A stretch of 28,610 nucleotides of DNA from an uncultured bacterium (GTDB lineage Bacteria > Bacillota_I > Bacilli_A > RF39 > UBA660), in NCBI GenBank assembly GCA_905216155.1, contig CAJMSU010000017.1:1-28610 (forward strand), in the 5' to 3' direction. The position numbers and the translations under genes are program-made. Numbering within the stretch: the stretch's first letter is position 1; each line of letters opens with the position of its first letter. The notes under the pieces are model-generated. The model was not told the origin of the DNA and did no database searches. It worked only from the letters and a program-made list of their open reading frames with translations. Positions 14,775 to 24,233 of the stretch are shown in pieces.

Positions 14775-16524
14775 TCTTATTATTAATTTTTTCTTTTATA
14801 AGTTTAATAAATCCATCATTTGTAACAGTTGTTGTTTCTCTTTGACCATGTAGACGATAACTAATCTTTCCTTCTTGTTTTTCATTATCTCCTAAAATCA
14901 CAGTATATGGAATCTTAGCAGTTTGTGCTTCTCTTAATCTATATCCTAGCTTTTCATTGCGATCATCTAGTTCTACTCTTATACCATTCTTCTCTAATAA
15001 TTCTGTAACTTCTCTTGCATAATCACCTTGGAACATAGAATTTACTGGAATTACCTTCACTTGTACAGGAGCAAGCCATAATGGTAAATTACCCTTAGTC
15101 TCTTCTAATAAGAAAGCTATAAATCTATCAAGAGAACCTAATATAGCACGATGGATTACAACAGGTCTTTCTTTTTTACCAGATTCATCAACATATTCAA
15201 GTTCAAATCTCTCTGGTAATAGAAAATCTAATTGACAAGTTGATAATGTAACATCATGTCCAATAGCACTTTTAACTTGAACATCTAACTTAGGGCCATA
15301 AAATGCAGCTTCTCCCTTTGCCTCATAATAAGGTATTTTTAACTCATCTAATACTCTTCTAAGTTCATTTTCTGCCATATCCCAAATTTCATCATTATCA
15401 AAATACTTTTCCTTATCTTCCTTATCTCTAAGTGATAATCTAAATTCATAATTATCAAAACCAAAATCTTTATATACATCTAATATCAACTTTACAACAC
15501 CAGCAAATTCATCTTTTATTTGACCTGGTGTACAAAAAATATGTGAATCATTTTGCGTAAAAGCTCTTGTTCTTTCAATACCACATAGTGAACCACTTGA
15601 TTCATACCTAAAATCATTTGCTATCTCAGCTAATCTTACTGGCAAATCACGGTATGAATGAAGCTTACTCTTAAACATCATCATATGATGAGGACAATTC
15701 ATTGGACGTAATACATAAGCCTCATCATCAAGTTCCATAGCTGGGAACATATCTTCTTTATAATGATCCCAATGTCCTGATGTTTTATATAAATCAACAT
15801 TTCCAAGAGATGGTGTCATTACATGTTTATATCCTATTTCAATCTCTTTATTAGTAATATAGTCAACTAAAGCTCTTCTTACTAAGAAACCCTTTGGTAA
15901 CCACATAGGAAGACCCTTACCTACTAAATCAGCAAACATAAATATTCCTAATTCTTTACCTAATTTACGATGATCTCTTTCCTTACATTCCTCTAAAAAA
16001 GCCAAATGTTTTTCTAATGCCTCTTCACTGTCAAAGCAAATACCATAAATTCTTTGTAACATCTTATTCTTGGCATCACCCTTCCAGTATGCTCCTGATA
16101 CCTTTAGTAATTTAAAATATTTTAATTCCTTTACTGATTCTAAATGTGGACCACGACATAAGTCTGTAAAATCTCCTTGTGAATAACAAGAAATTGTAAC
16201 CTCATTTTCATCCATACGATTTATTAAATCAATTTTATATGGATCATTTTTAAATTGTTCTAATGCCTCTGCTTTAGATATCTCATGTCTAATTATCTTT
16301 TTACCATCTTTAGCAATTTTTTTCATTTCTTTTTCTATTTTAGGAAGATCTTCCTCAGTTATTACTTGATCTCCTAAATCAATATCATAATAGAAACCTT
16401 CTTCTATTACTGGTCCTACCCAAAATAAAGCATTAGGATATAAATGTTTTACTGCTTGGGCAAGTAAATGTGCACATGAATGATTCATTACACTTAATTT
16501 TTCATCTTCTTTAATATTTATCAT
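14764..16524 (-). CDS. thrS: threonine-tRNA ligase, without TGS domain
   Basis: A 586-aa class II synthetase. It starts directly with the editing-like domain (HSCAHLLAQAV, later CRGPHLESV), so the roughly 60-residue N-terminal TGS domain of longer ThrRS is missing. The catalytic core shows zinc ligands in PMNCPHHMMMF, NDSHIFC and VVIHRAI, motif 2 FRYESSGSLCGIERTRAFTQ and motif 3 ILGSLDRFIAFL. The C-terminal anticodon-binding domain (PLWLAPVQVKVIPV...YRLREAQTAKIPYTVILG) is complete. ATG 16524 is preferred because AGGAGG lies six bases upstream; the extra 19 codons of the longer frame fall inside the T-box terminator and cannot be coding. Expression is controlled by the T-box. Confidence 0.95.
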   Translation of the reverse strand: MINIKEDEKLSVMNHSCAHLLAQAVKHLYPNALFWVGPVIEEGFYYDIDLGDQVITEEDLPKIEKEMKKIAKDGKKIIRHEISKAEALEQFKNDPYKIDLINRMDENEVTISCYSQGDFTDLCRGPHLESVKELKYFKLLKVSGAYWKGDAKNKMLQRIYGICFDSEEALEKHLAFLEECKERDHRKLGKELGIFMFADLVGKGLPMWLPKGFLVRRALVDYITNKEIEIGYKHVMTPSLGNVDLYKTSGHWDHYKEDMFPAMELDDEAYVLRPMNCPHHMMMFKSKLHSYRDLPVRLAEIANDFRYESSGSLCGIERTRAFTQNDSHIFCTPGQIKDEFAGVVKLILDVYKDFGFDNYEFRLSLRDKEDKEKYFDNDEIWDMAENELRRVLDELKIPYYEAKGEAAFYGPKLDVQVKSAIGHDVTLSTCQLDFLLPERFELEYVDESGKKERPVVIHRAILGSLDRFIAFLLEETKGNLPLWLAPVQVKVIPVNSMFQGDYAREVTELLEKNGIRVELDDRNEKLGYRLREAQTAKIPYTVILGDNEKQEGKISYRLHGQRETTTVTNDGFIKLIKEKINNKRSR

Positions 16525-16539
16525 TTTTCTCCTCCTATA

Positions 16540-16738
16540 ATAAAAAGAATGGCCCATAGGAGTGCTTATGCACGGTACCATCCTTTATTTAACTTAATCT
16601 AATAACGGCATTACCGGAATTACTTTTCATAATTCTACTCGAAAGGTAGTAATAGATTAAATATTTATTCGTTTGCACCTACCACGAACTCTCTTAAAAA
16701 TTTAGATAATCTATCTTGTCCTTTGTCACTGTATTTAC
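16540..16738 (-). promoter_or_regulatory. T-box riboswitch (tRNA-Thr responsive) of thrS
   Basis: The leader has the T-box core GGATGGTACCGTGC (16570-16583). The terminator stem pairs AAAGGATGG (16578-16586) with CCATTCTTT (16544-16552), followed by Us. Stem I elements AGAGAGTTCGTGG and CTTTCGAGT are present. The likely specifier is ACU (threonine) at 16648-16650, followed by the usual A. Uncharged tRNA-Thr should favour the antiterminator and turn thrS on. Confidence 0.9.
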
Positions 16739-16744
16739 TACTTT

Positions 16745-16773
16745 ATATTAACACTTAATTATATTTTTGTAAA
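16745..16773 (-). promoter_or_regulatory. thrS promoter
   Basis: Minus strand TTTACA, 17-base spacer ending in TGT, TAATAT, placing the start of the T-box transcript near 16738. Confidence 0.6.
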
Positions 16774-16784
16774 TATATGTTTAT

Positions 16785-18662
16785 CTATTTATCAATTTGT
16801 TTTACTTTTTTCTTAATATCAGAAATATTTTCATTAATCATATCTTTTTCAATTAAATTTTTACTCTTATTAACATATTCTGTTATTTTATCTAATCTTG
16901 GTACCAAATAATTAATTGTATAATAATCTAATCTATTATGATCTACCAAATATGATGATACTAACATCTGATTTATAAGAGCATCTAATCTCCTAGTTGG
17001 TGAGAAAATACTTATATTAAAATCTCTTTCGTCCTTAATTTTATCATTACCTATTGTATATATTATATTAGTATGATTACTATCTAAATTTATATACCCT
17101 AAATCTATATCATGTTTTTCTTTTAATATATCAATATCTGTATTATCTATTTTATCTCTATATATTAACGGTAAATTCTTATTAGAACAATAATTAGCAA
17201 TTACTTTTGCACTCCTATCATTTATTAAATAAATCATATCATTAATCAATTCTTCATTATCTAAATATAAATCCGGATTAACATCACATATTTCTAATAA
17301 ATTTAGAAATGTTTCTTGTGTTTTTTTACTTAGATTTTCTAAATTATTAAAATCAATAAATTTTACATTTTCTAATACTTTTATTTCTGCTCGTTCAAAC
17401 TCAAAATGTTTTAATTTCTTATTCTTATCTAATATATATCTATAAGCAATCACTGGAACCGTCTTTCCTTCTAGTAAATTAAAGTTTTCATACTTATATT
17501 TTTTATTAAAGTTCATATTACCTTGTTCTAAAATATTAATATATTTTTGTCTCTCATAACCCTTATTACAACTAATAAAATATGCCATATCAACTACATA
17601 TGTTGTAACAACATAATCAACTCCATCTTTTTCAACAGAAATAGCATTTTCTAATACTTTAGCATTATTATTATCAATTGTTATTATATGTTTATCAGTT
17701 ATTAATCTTCTTTTTCTATCCTTTAATGTCTTTGAAGCAGTTAAATCCTGTAAATGATCAAAATTTATTTCATCATAATATTTATCATCTTTTTCTTCTA
17801 AAAAATCTATTCTATTTCCTACTTCAAATTGTCTAATTCTCTCATTTATATCTGAAATTATATAATCAATTTTATTTTGATCTAACTCTTTTTTTAAAGT
17901 TGTTTCTATAAATTTTTTCATTTTTTGATAAAATAGTTCATTCATACCTTTATCATCAGATAAAACCTGATATTTTGCATATAAATCTATAACTTTATCA
18001 TAATATAATTTCTCATAATAATCATTTTTATTTAAAAGAACATTATAATATTTATCCAATATCTTTTCAAATAAAAATTTATCATCATAGTCTTTTAATA
18101 AAACTATATTAGGAAAACTATTTAAAGATTGATCTAAAATATTAGTATTTTGTATATCAAAAACAATACTTTTTAACATATCACATAACTGATCTTTTTC
18201 TACTATTTCTATTTTTTTAGGTAATTCTATTTTTTTTATTATATTTTTTTCTATACTTTTTATTTCTTCTTCAAGCATCAATAAATATATACTATTTTTA
18301 ATAGCTGTTTTAGACGATGTATCATCTACATTATCTGAAATTTCTTTTTTTATTTTATTAGTTAACTTTTCTAAATTTTCAATATAATCTACTATCTTGT
18401 TTTCCTTAGCCTGTTTTAAATTAATTTTTCCCATGCTATAACCATAGTACTTTAATAATTTTGATAAATATTTATTTGTACTAATATCACTTTCAAAATT
18501 ATAATTATCTAGTTTTTTATTAAAATATTCCACTAAATAATTCAAAAAATCGACATCTTCTTTATAACCAAATTCTTTTTTTAAATAAGAAAAAGAATAG
18601 TTTTTTCTCTGTTTTAAATACTTATCTAAATCTTTCTCATTTGGTACTATAGCATTTTTCAT
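16785..18662 (-). CDS. RNase II/R-like protein with degenerate RNB active site
   Basis: The C-terminal half (about 310-600) of this 625-aa protein follows the RNB domain of RNase II/R. The metal-site segment is HIITIDNNNAKVLENAIS (325-342), followed by TTYVVDMAYFI, the helix ELINDMIYLINDRSAKVIANY, PLIYRDKID, and SPTRRLDALINQML (554-567), corresponding to the SP-IRR-xxD segment. Of the four Asp residues that hold the metals in RNase II, only the first (Asp330) is kept; the others are Val336, Glu338 and Asn339. The N-terminal half is charged and helical, and cold-shock and S1 domains are not evident. Probably a non-catalytic RNA-binding relative. It starts eight bases after an AGGAGG that overlaps the dnaI-like gene, so it is co-transcribed with it. 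Confidence 0.65.
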   Translation of the reverse strand: MKNAIVPNEKDLDKYLKQRKNYSFSYLKKEFGYKEDVDFLNYLVEYFNKKLDNYNFESDISTNKYLSKLLKYYGYSMGKINLKQAKENKIVDYIENLEKLTNKIKKEISDNVDDTSSKTAIKNSIYLLMLEEEIKSIEKNIIKKIELPKKIEIVEKDQLCDMLKSIVFDIQNTNILDQSLNSFPNIVLLKDYDDKFLFEKILDKYYNVLLNKNDYYEKLYYDKVIDLYAKYQVLSDDKGMNELFYQKMKKFIETTLKKELDQNKIDYIISDINERIRQFEVGNRIDFLEEKDDKYYDEINFDHLQDLTASKTLKDRKRRLITDKHIITIDNNNAKVLENAISVEKDGVDYVVTTYVVDMAYFISCNKGYERQKYINILEQGNMNFNKKYKYENFNLLEGKTVPVIAYRYILDKNKKLKHFEFERAEIKVLENVKFIDFNNLENLSKKTQETFLNLLEICDVNPDLYLDNEELINDMIYLINDRSAKVIANYCSNKNLPLIYRDKIDNTDIDILKEKHDIDLGYINLDSNHTNIIYTIGNDKIKDERDFNISIFSPTRRLDALINQMLVSSYLVDHNRLDYYTINYLVPRLDKITEYVNKSKNLIEKDMINENISDIKKKVKQIDK

Positions 18663-18664
18663 AA

Positions 18665-19570
18665 TTAATTCCTCCTATTTTTACTTATTAATTCCATATT
18701 AATAGTTAATTGTTTAATTCTCTCTATTATTCTTCTAGCCTTTACTCTATCACTTCCAGATTGAGTTGTTGATAGAGCATTTTCTAGTTCTTCTATGGTT
18801 AAATTTGATGTAAAAAAGGTTGGTAAATCTTCTTCCATTCTATATTGAAGAATTGGTCCTAATACTTCATCACGTGACCAATTACTAGTGTTTTCTGCAC
18901 CTATATCATCAAGTAATAGTAATGGAGATTTTTTTATATAGTTAAATTTTTCATTATAATCAGTTTGAAAAGATGCTTTTAGGCTTCTTAAGAATTCTGG
19001 ATAATATATCATTGCACATTTAATTTTCTTTTTGGCAAGTTCATTAAATAGTGCAGAAATAAGATATGTTTTCCCAGATCCAAATGATCCTGTTAAATAT
19101 AATCCCTTAGGACTCTTACCAGTTTTATAATCATCAATGAATTCTTTAAAATATTTTATTATCGGTACTCTTGCCTTATCATCTTTATATATGTTTTTAA
19201 AAGATGCTTCTTCTATATTTTTTGGCATATCAAAAAGTTCTATATTTTCTTTATATTCATTATTTTTTAATTCTTTCTGCATCTTTTTACAAGCAACATA
19301 AGAAAATGTAATAATTTTCCCATCCTTATAAGGCATGTAATAATATCCCTTTACTTTATTTTTACAAGTAGCTAGGCTCTTACATTTCTTACAATTTTCT
19401 CTCTCCTCAAATGCCTCTTGTAACTTTGTTGTGTAATTAATTAATATCTCCTCTTTTATATTTAAATTTTGAACATACTCCATAAAATCTTTGTTACTAC
19501 ACGCATCTTGATATGAATGAATTAATTTAATTATATCTTTTTTATCTATTAAATTATTAATTTTTTGCAT
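18665..19570 (-). CDS. dnaI: primosomal helicase loader DnaI-like ATPase
   Basis: A 301-aa AAA+ ATPase of the DnaI/DnaC type, which loads the replicative helicase. The N-terminal domain has a putative zinc site (Cys60, Cys63, Cys69, Cys94; CKKCKSLATC...YVACKK), as in B. subtilis DnaI. The Walker A motif GSFGSGKT is at 161-168, Walker B LLLLDDIGAE near 217-226, and the sensor segment TFFTSN and the RRIIERI helix follow. ATG 19570 with GGGTGAT just upstream is chosen; ATG 19582 is possible. Position two genes upstream of thrS matches the Bacillus dnaB-dnaI-ytxB-ytxC-thrS order, but no dnaB or dnaD-like gene is adjacent. Confidence 0.85.
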   Translation of the reverse strand: MQKINNLIDKKDIIKLIHSYQDACSNKDFMEYVQNLNIKEEILINYTTKLQEAFEERENCKKCKSLATCKNKVKGYYYMPYKDGKIITFSYVACKKMQKELKNNEYKENIELFDMPKNIEEASFKNIYKDDKARVPIIKYFKEFIDDYKTGKSPKGLYLTGSFGSGKTYLISALFNELAKKKIKCAMIYYPEFLRSLKASFQTDYNEKFNYIKKSPLLLLDDIGAENTSNWSRDEVLGPILQYRMEEDLPTFFTSNLTIEELENALSTTQSGSDRVKARRIIERIKQLTINMELISKNRRN

Positions 19571-19601
19571 ATTATCACCCATAACTTCTTCATCTAGTCT
19601 T

Positions 19602-19630
19602 ATTCTATCTAAAATAATTAAAATTGTCCA
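19602..19630 (-). promoter_or_regulatory. promoter of the dnaI-RNB operon
   Basis: Minus strand TGGACA, 17 bases, TAGAAT, 32 bases upstream of the ATG at 19570. Confidence 0.55.
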
Positions 19631-19656
19631 TAATTTTTACAATTATTTTTAAATAC

Positions 19657-21732
19657 TTATTTTATCTTTAAAGTATTTAAATCTATAGTAATTGTTCCTT
19701 CAAAATCTGTTCTTAAATAAGAAATTCTATATTTATTTAATTTCTTTAAAGTCTCTTTATTCGGATGTTTAAATTTGTTATTATAGCCACAAGAAATTAA
19801 TGCTAAATCTGGACTTGTACTTTTTAATAAAAGATTACTAGTTGATGTTTTTGAGCCATGATGTCCAAGTTTTAAAATATTAATTTTTCCTATATCATAA
19901 TTATCAAGTATATATTTTTCTGATTTAATAGATGCATCTCCCGTTAATAATACTTTTACATCATTATATATTAACAAAAACACACTACTAGAATCATTTT
20001 CATCACTAAACTCTTTATTTAATTCTATTAATACTAAATCACCTAAATAAAATATTTGCCCCTCTTTTACCTGATAAGTATTTTTAAAAGATGTAATTAT
20101 CTTTTTTTCCAAATAATTAAAATTACCCTGATTTAAATATATTTTATCAACCTTGAAGTTTTCAATTAAATTAATTGTATCTCCAGCATGATCATAGTCC
20201 CCATGAGTTAATATTAAATAATTAATTCTTTTAATTCCCATACTCTTAAGAAGTGGTATTGTTGTATTTTTTACTACACTATATTGATTTTTTCTTTTTT
20301 GCCAACGTTTCATATTATATGATGTAATACCACCAGTATCGATTAATATATTACTATTTTTTGAATGAATTAAAATACTATCCCCTTGACCTACATCTAT
20401 TATTTTAATATAACTACCAATATCAAAATATGGACAAAAATAATGTATTATTAATAATAAAATGATTGGAACAAAATATTTCTTATTATTAAATCTTATT
20501 CCAATAAACAAAAAAATTATAAAAATAAAATATATTATATAAATTATAAAATAGACTCTTTTAAATATTAAAGTTAAAAAATCAATTCTTACTAAAAAAA
20601 CAGATGTAGTCTCTAATATATTAGTAAGTATATTATAAATAGGTTCAATAGGTTTTATTATAAATGTTATTAATGATGCTGGAAATATTATAATACTTAC
20701 AAATGGTACATAAAATAAATTATATATAATACTTAAAAAATTTATCTGATAAAAATTATAAATAGATATTGGTATACTAACAATAAATGATATTATTGAT
20801 GTCATTAAAAGCTTAATAAAATACCCATTATATTTATTAATAACATCACCCATTACTAATAAAGATAAACTTATAGAAAATGAATACCAAAAACTAACAT
20901 CATATAAAAAGAAGGGATTAATTAATAAAGCTATAGATACTGTTATAATAAATATATTAGTATTTTTTATATAAAAGTAAAATATTTTATTTATAGAAAA
21001 TAATATAAAGAATAAAACTCCTCTTAAAACTGATGCTGATAACCCTGTAAGAATAGCATAAAACATTAAAATTATACTTACAAATAAATACCTTTTTTCT
21101 TCCCGTACACCAAGCATTAAAAATATCTTCAATAAAATAGCACCCAATAAATTTACATGCATCCCACTAATCGCAAACAAATGACTAATGCCATTAATTT
21201 GAAATGATTCCAAAACATCACTCTTAATATAACTTTTATCTCCTAAAATAAAAGCTTGCAAATAATAATTTTTAGCTATTCTTTTTAGTATTAATTGTTT
21301 TATTTTATAGTATATAAATCTATTATTAGAAACCTTTTTATAATTATCTATCTTAAAAATATAAAATATCTTTTTATTATATAAATAATTTCTATAATTA
21401 AATAAATATTCAGTATTTTGAGATGATGGCTTTTCTAAATTTCCTTCTAAAAATATCTTATCTCCTATATTATATTTTTTAGAAAAATTTTCTATATCTA
21501 GCTTCCTTCTAAAATAATATTTACATATTAACTTTTCCCTGGCTTTAACATTAATAGTTAAACTATTACCATCTATATAAATATTTGTTATTACACCAAT
21601 AATTTTTTTCTCATTACCATTATAAATACTTTTTCTTGGTAATGAAATACTTATAATTGATATAGTTAATGCTACTAGTAATAATAAATAATATATTTTA
21701 TCACAAAGTAAGACGGTCCTTAATTTTATCAA
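19657..21732 (-). CDS. comEC: competence DNA channel protein ComEC/Rec2
   Basis: A full-length 691-aa ComEC, which carries one strand of incoming DNA through the membrane. It has two N-terminal helices, an extracellular OB-like domain (about 40-130), the Competence core with HLFAISGMHV (185-193) and LTGLSASVLRG, and many helices to about residue 435. The C-terminal metallo-beta-lactamase domain has DVGQGDS (446-452), THGDYDHAGD (509-518), LLTGDAS and GHHGSKTS, the metal-ligand motifs of a nuclease-type domain. The ATG at 21732 lies inside the end of comEA (32-base overlap), so translation is coupled. comEB and holA, frequent neighbours in Bacillus, are not adjacent. Confidence 0.95.
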   Translation of the reverse strand: MIKLRTVLLCDKIYYLLLLVALTISIISISLPRKSIYNGNEKKIIGVITNIYIDGNSLTINVKAREKLICKYYFRRKLDIENFSKKYNIGDKIFLEGNLEKPSSQNTEYLFNYRNYLYNKKIFYIFKIDNYKKVSNNRFIYYKIKQLILKRIAKNYYLQAFILGDKSYIKSDVLESFQINGISHLFAISGMHVNLLGAILLKIFLMLGVREEKRYLFVSIILMFYAILTGLSASVLRGVLFFILFSINKIFYFYIKNTNIFIITVSIALLINPFFLYDVSFWYSFSISLSLLVMGDVINKYNGYFIKLLMTSIISFIVSIPISIYNFYQINFLSIIYNLFYVPFVSIIIFPASLITFIIKPIEPIYNILTNILETTSVFLVRIDFLTLIFKRVYFIIYIIYFIFIIFLFIGIRFNNKKYFVPIILLLIIHYFCPYFDIGSYIKIIDVGQGDSILIHSKNSNILIDTGGITSYNMKRWQKRKNQYSVVKNTTIPLLKSMGIKRINYLILTHGDYDHAGDTINLIENFKVDKIYLNQGNFNYLEKKIITSFKNTYQVKEGQIFYLGDLVLIELNKEFSDENDSSSVFLLIYNDVKVLLTGDASIKSEKYILDNYDIGKINILKLGHHGSKTSTSNLLLKSTSPDLALISCGYNNKFKHPNKETLKKLNKYRISYLRTDFEGTITIDLNTLKIK

Positions 21733-22393
21733 AAATAGAGTCTCCTATACCTTTAATATTTTTTATATCTTCTATATTTTTAAAACCATTATTTTTCTCT
21801 CTATATTCTATTATGTCTAAAGCTTTTTTCTCACCTATTCCCGTTAAAGTCATTAATTCTTCTTTTGATGAATTATTTAAAGATACTTTAGAATTATTAC
21901 TATCATCATCACCTTCTGTATCACTATCATCTATACACGCATCATTTTTTAATGATTCATAACCATTTATACAACTATTAATAAGAGATTTTTCTAACTC
22001 TTTAGTTCTTTTAAAATTTTCCACCTCATAATTACTATAAATTATAATTACCATCTCATCTGTTATCTTTTTACTTAAATTAATAACTGTAGTATTAGCA
22101 TTTTCACTAAGTCCACCAGCCTTCTCTATTACATCAACTACCCTAGATGATTTATCTAATGTATATATTCCAGGATTATTAACTTCACCCTTTATATCAA
22201 CTTTATATTCTTCCTTAAAATTATCTTCTTTCTTTACATCTTTCTTCTTTGTTAAAACTATCTCTTTTTCCTTCTTATTAGTACTTTTATTACTACTTAA
22301 AGAAAAAATTATCACTAATATTAAAGATATTAAAACCATAAATATAAAAATTCCTAGTATTATTTGTTTTCTATACCTGTACTTAAATGAAAT
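21701..22393 (-). CDS. comEA: competence DNA receptor ComEA, probable AUU start
   Basis: A membrane-anchored DNA-binding protein. It has an N-terminal helix, an SLBB-type segment (VDIKGEVNNPGIYTLD...IEKAGGL), an acidic linker (DDSDTEGDDDSN), and a C-terminal double helix-hairpin-helix (VSLNNSSKEELMTLTGIGEKK and IKNIKGIGDSIFDKI) that binds double-stranded DNA. The only in-frame ATG (22339, codons MVLISL) lies within the membrane helix and lacks a spaced ribosome site. Eighteen codons upstream, ATT at 22393 has GAGGTG at ideal spacing and adds a basic start (SFKYRYRKQ) that completes the anchor. I therefore start at 22393 and treat the non-AUG start as inference. The TGA stop is followed at once by TAA. 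Confidence 0.85.
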   Translation of the reverse strand: MSFKYRYRKQIILGIFIFMVLISLILVIIFSLSSNKSTNKKEKEIVLTKKKDVKKEDNFKEEYKVDIKGEVNNPGIYTLDKSSRVVDVIEKAGGLSENANTTVINLSKKITDEMVIIIYSNYEVENFKRTKELEKSLINSCINGYESLKNDACIDDSDTEGDDDSNNSKVSLNNSSKEELMTLTGIGEKKALDIIEYREKNNGFKNIEDIKNIKGIGDSIFDKIKDRLTL

Positions 22394-22409
22394 AATTACA
22401 CCTCACTTC

Positions 22410-22440
22410 AAAAAAAATATTGAGTTTTTACACTCAATAT
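22410..22440 (-). terminator. terminator after the DUF975/CmpB-like gene
   Basis: Stem ATATTGAGT/ACTCAATAT followed by seven or more T residues. It ends about 15 bases before the comEA start region, leaving little room for a separate comEA promoter. Confidence 0.85.
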
Positions 22441-22466
22441 ATTATTAACTATTTAATTACTTTTTC

Positions 22467-24233
22467 TTATACTTTTTTCATATTTTCATCAAAATATATA
22501 AAACTATATGAGGTAATACCCTTACCTATATTTGGATTTTCTGATGAATATTTTTGATCAAATATAAAAATTGCAAGTAAAAAGACACATATAAGTACTA
22601 AAGCATTTTTATTAATCTTTTTTATATGATTATCTATCAGTGGTGCTACTAGATATACAATAGCAAGTCCACCTAATCCAAAAACCAATAATCCCTCTGC
22701 ACATATCCTACCATTTAAATTTAAAAAATAACCTGAATAATCCCACCATTTAAAGTGATGAACCATCTCTAAGTAAAAAGATGTAAAGTACTCTACTAAT
22801 CCACAAATAATTACTGTAAGTAAAAATTCTAATTTAGGATTTTTTCTAAATCTATATAATATAGTTAATATTAATACACCACCCCAACCATAGATTGGCA
22901 ACCAAGGTCCATGCATTGTTCCTTTATTTACAAAAGTACCATTTGTTATTAAATGAAGGGCTACTTCCCATATCCATCCTATACCAGAAAATATAAAAAA
23001 CAATATAATCAAAGAAGTAATTTTATACCTTCTCAAATAATTAACCGAATCATTTTTTGATAATTTCTCTTTTTCTTTTATTGGAGATAATCTAGATGGA
23101 TACATTTTTTCTAAAATTATATTTTTATAGTTGGCATATCTCATCTGATTAATTTGTTCTTCTTCTATCTTCTTTTCTTCTTTTTCATCATATAAACTTA
23201 TTCCAAAATAATTAGCTAAAAAATATTTAATATTTTTATCTTTCCTAACAGGCTTTTTTATATCAAGTTTTATAATATCATAATACTCTTTATCTACTAA
23301 TTCTTTACTTGGTCTCTCATATAAATATTTATCATTTAATTTCTCTATATCCCCAATATTATTTTTAATAGCAAGATTTCTAAGTTCTACATAATATTCT
23401 GTAAAAGTTGCTACCTTATACATATTAGAATAAAATAATTTTGAAATATTTATTGTAATAACGCCTAGAATTTCCCATACTATAAACGATAGTTCCATCT
23501 TAAAGCATTCTAATTTATGATTATTCATCATATTTCTTGATAATGTAATAACTTCATTTGGTTTTAATGTTGGATTTTCTGCAACGATATATGGTACTAA
23601 ATAGTATGAATATCTTTTTATAATTCCACCTATTATTGTTAAATTCCATAACCATTGATAAATTTTTACCACAAACATAGTAAATGCTGCACTAGTTAAT
23701 TTTCTTGTTCTTATTAAAAATAAAAACTTTTGATATGATACTTTTTCATAAATTCTACTTTCCAAAAAAATCCTTCTAGATATAACTTTATAAGTATTTT
23801 GAAGAAAATACCATACAGAAAATATAAAAATAAAACTTATCAAAATAGAAATCATTATACCTATACTTTTAGAAGAAGTTATAGAAGTAATAGCATCTAC
23901 AAGTTTAAGAAAAATATTCCCATTACTAACTGTTGATATAGCACTAGCAAACACGCCCCTTTTTTTAGTAGAATTATCACCAGCTATTTTTTCCTTTTCT
24001 CTCTCTATTGTTTTAATTTGTTTTTTGATTGTTTTATCTAACATTTTGGCTTTTGTTTTTTCTAATATTTTTCCCTCAGCATTAATGATATTATCAGTAT
24101 TTCTAGTAATTATTGTTGATGATGAAAACTCCGCACCTATAAATGATGCAATTAAACATACCAATAATAAAATAAGATAATGTTTTTTCACAACACTTCT
24201 AGCTGATTTTTTTATTTCTTTCCTACTTCTCAT
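22467..24233 (-). CDS. DUF975 - CmpB-like (putative ABC permease) membrane fusion protein
   Basis: A 588-aa protein joining two membrane families. Residues 1 to about 300 follow DUF975: a basic start, MRSRKEIKKSARSVVKKHY, a first helix, a periplasmic Lys-rich segment, and later PNEVITLSRNMMNNHKLECFKMELSFIVWEILG and the TFTEYYVELRN segment. After a charged cytoplasmic loop (about 300-400) residues from about 400 follow the CmpB-like permease family: SGIGWIWEVALHL, NKGTMHGPWLPIYGWGG, EYFTSFYLEMVHHFKWWDYS, NLNGRICAEGLLVFGLGG. The ATG at 24233 has GAGGAG upstream. No ATPase gene is adjacent, so transport function is not established; the name comes from the family. Confidence 0.75.
   Translation of the reverse strand: MRSRKEIKKSARSVVKKHYLILLLVCLIASFIGAEFSSSTIITRNTDNIINAEGKILEKTKAKMLDKTIKKQIKTIEREKEKIAGDNSTKKRGVFASAISTVSNGNIFLKLVDAITSITSSKSIGIMISILISFIFIFSVWYFLQNTYKVISRRIFLESRIYEKVSYQKFLFLIRTRKLTSAAFTMFVVKIYQWLWNLTIIGGIIKRYSYYLVPYIVAENPTLKPNEVITLSRNMMNNHKLECFKMELSFIVWEILGVITINISKLFYSNMYKVATFTEYYVELRNLAIKNNIGDIEKLNDKYLYERPSKELVDKEYYDIIKLDIKKPVRKDKNIKYFLANYFGISLYDEKEEKKIEEEQINQMRYANYKNIILEKMYPSRLSPIKEKEKLSKNDSVNYLRRYKITSLIILFFIFSGIGWIWEVALHLITNGTFVNKGTMHGPWLPIYGWGGVLILTILYRFRKNPKLEFLLTVIICGLVEYFTSFYLEMVHHFKWWDYSGYFLNLNGRICAEGLLVFGLGGLAIVYLVAPLIDNHIKKINKNALVLICVFLLAIFIFDQKYSSENPNIGKGITSYSFIYFDENMKKV

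Noticed and set aside
16525..16581. Longer N-terminus of ThrRS starting upstream
   Set aside because: These codons lie in the T-box terminator, have no ribosome site and do not resemble a TGS domain.
19615..19656. Long AT-only inverted repeat after comEC as a terminator
   Set aside because: Wide loop, no U-run after the stem, and it overlaps the promoter of the dnaI-like gene.
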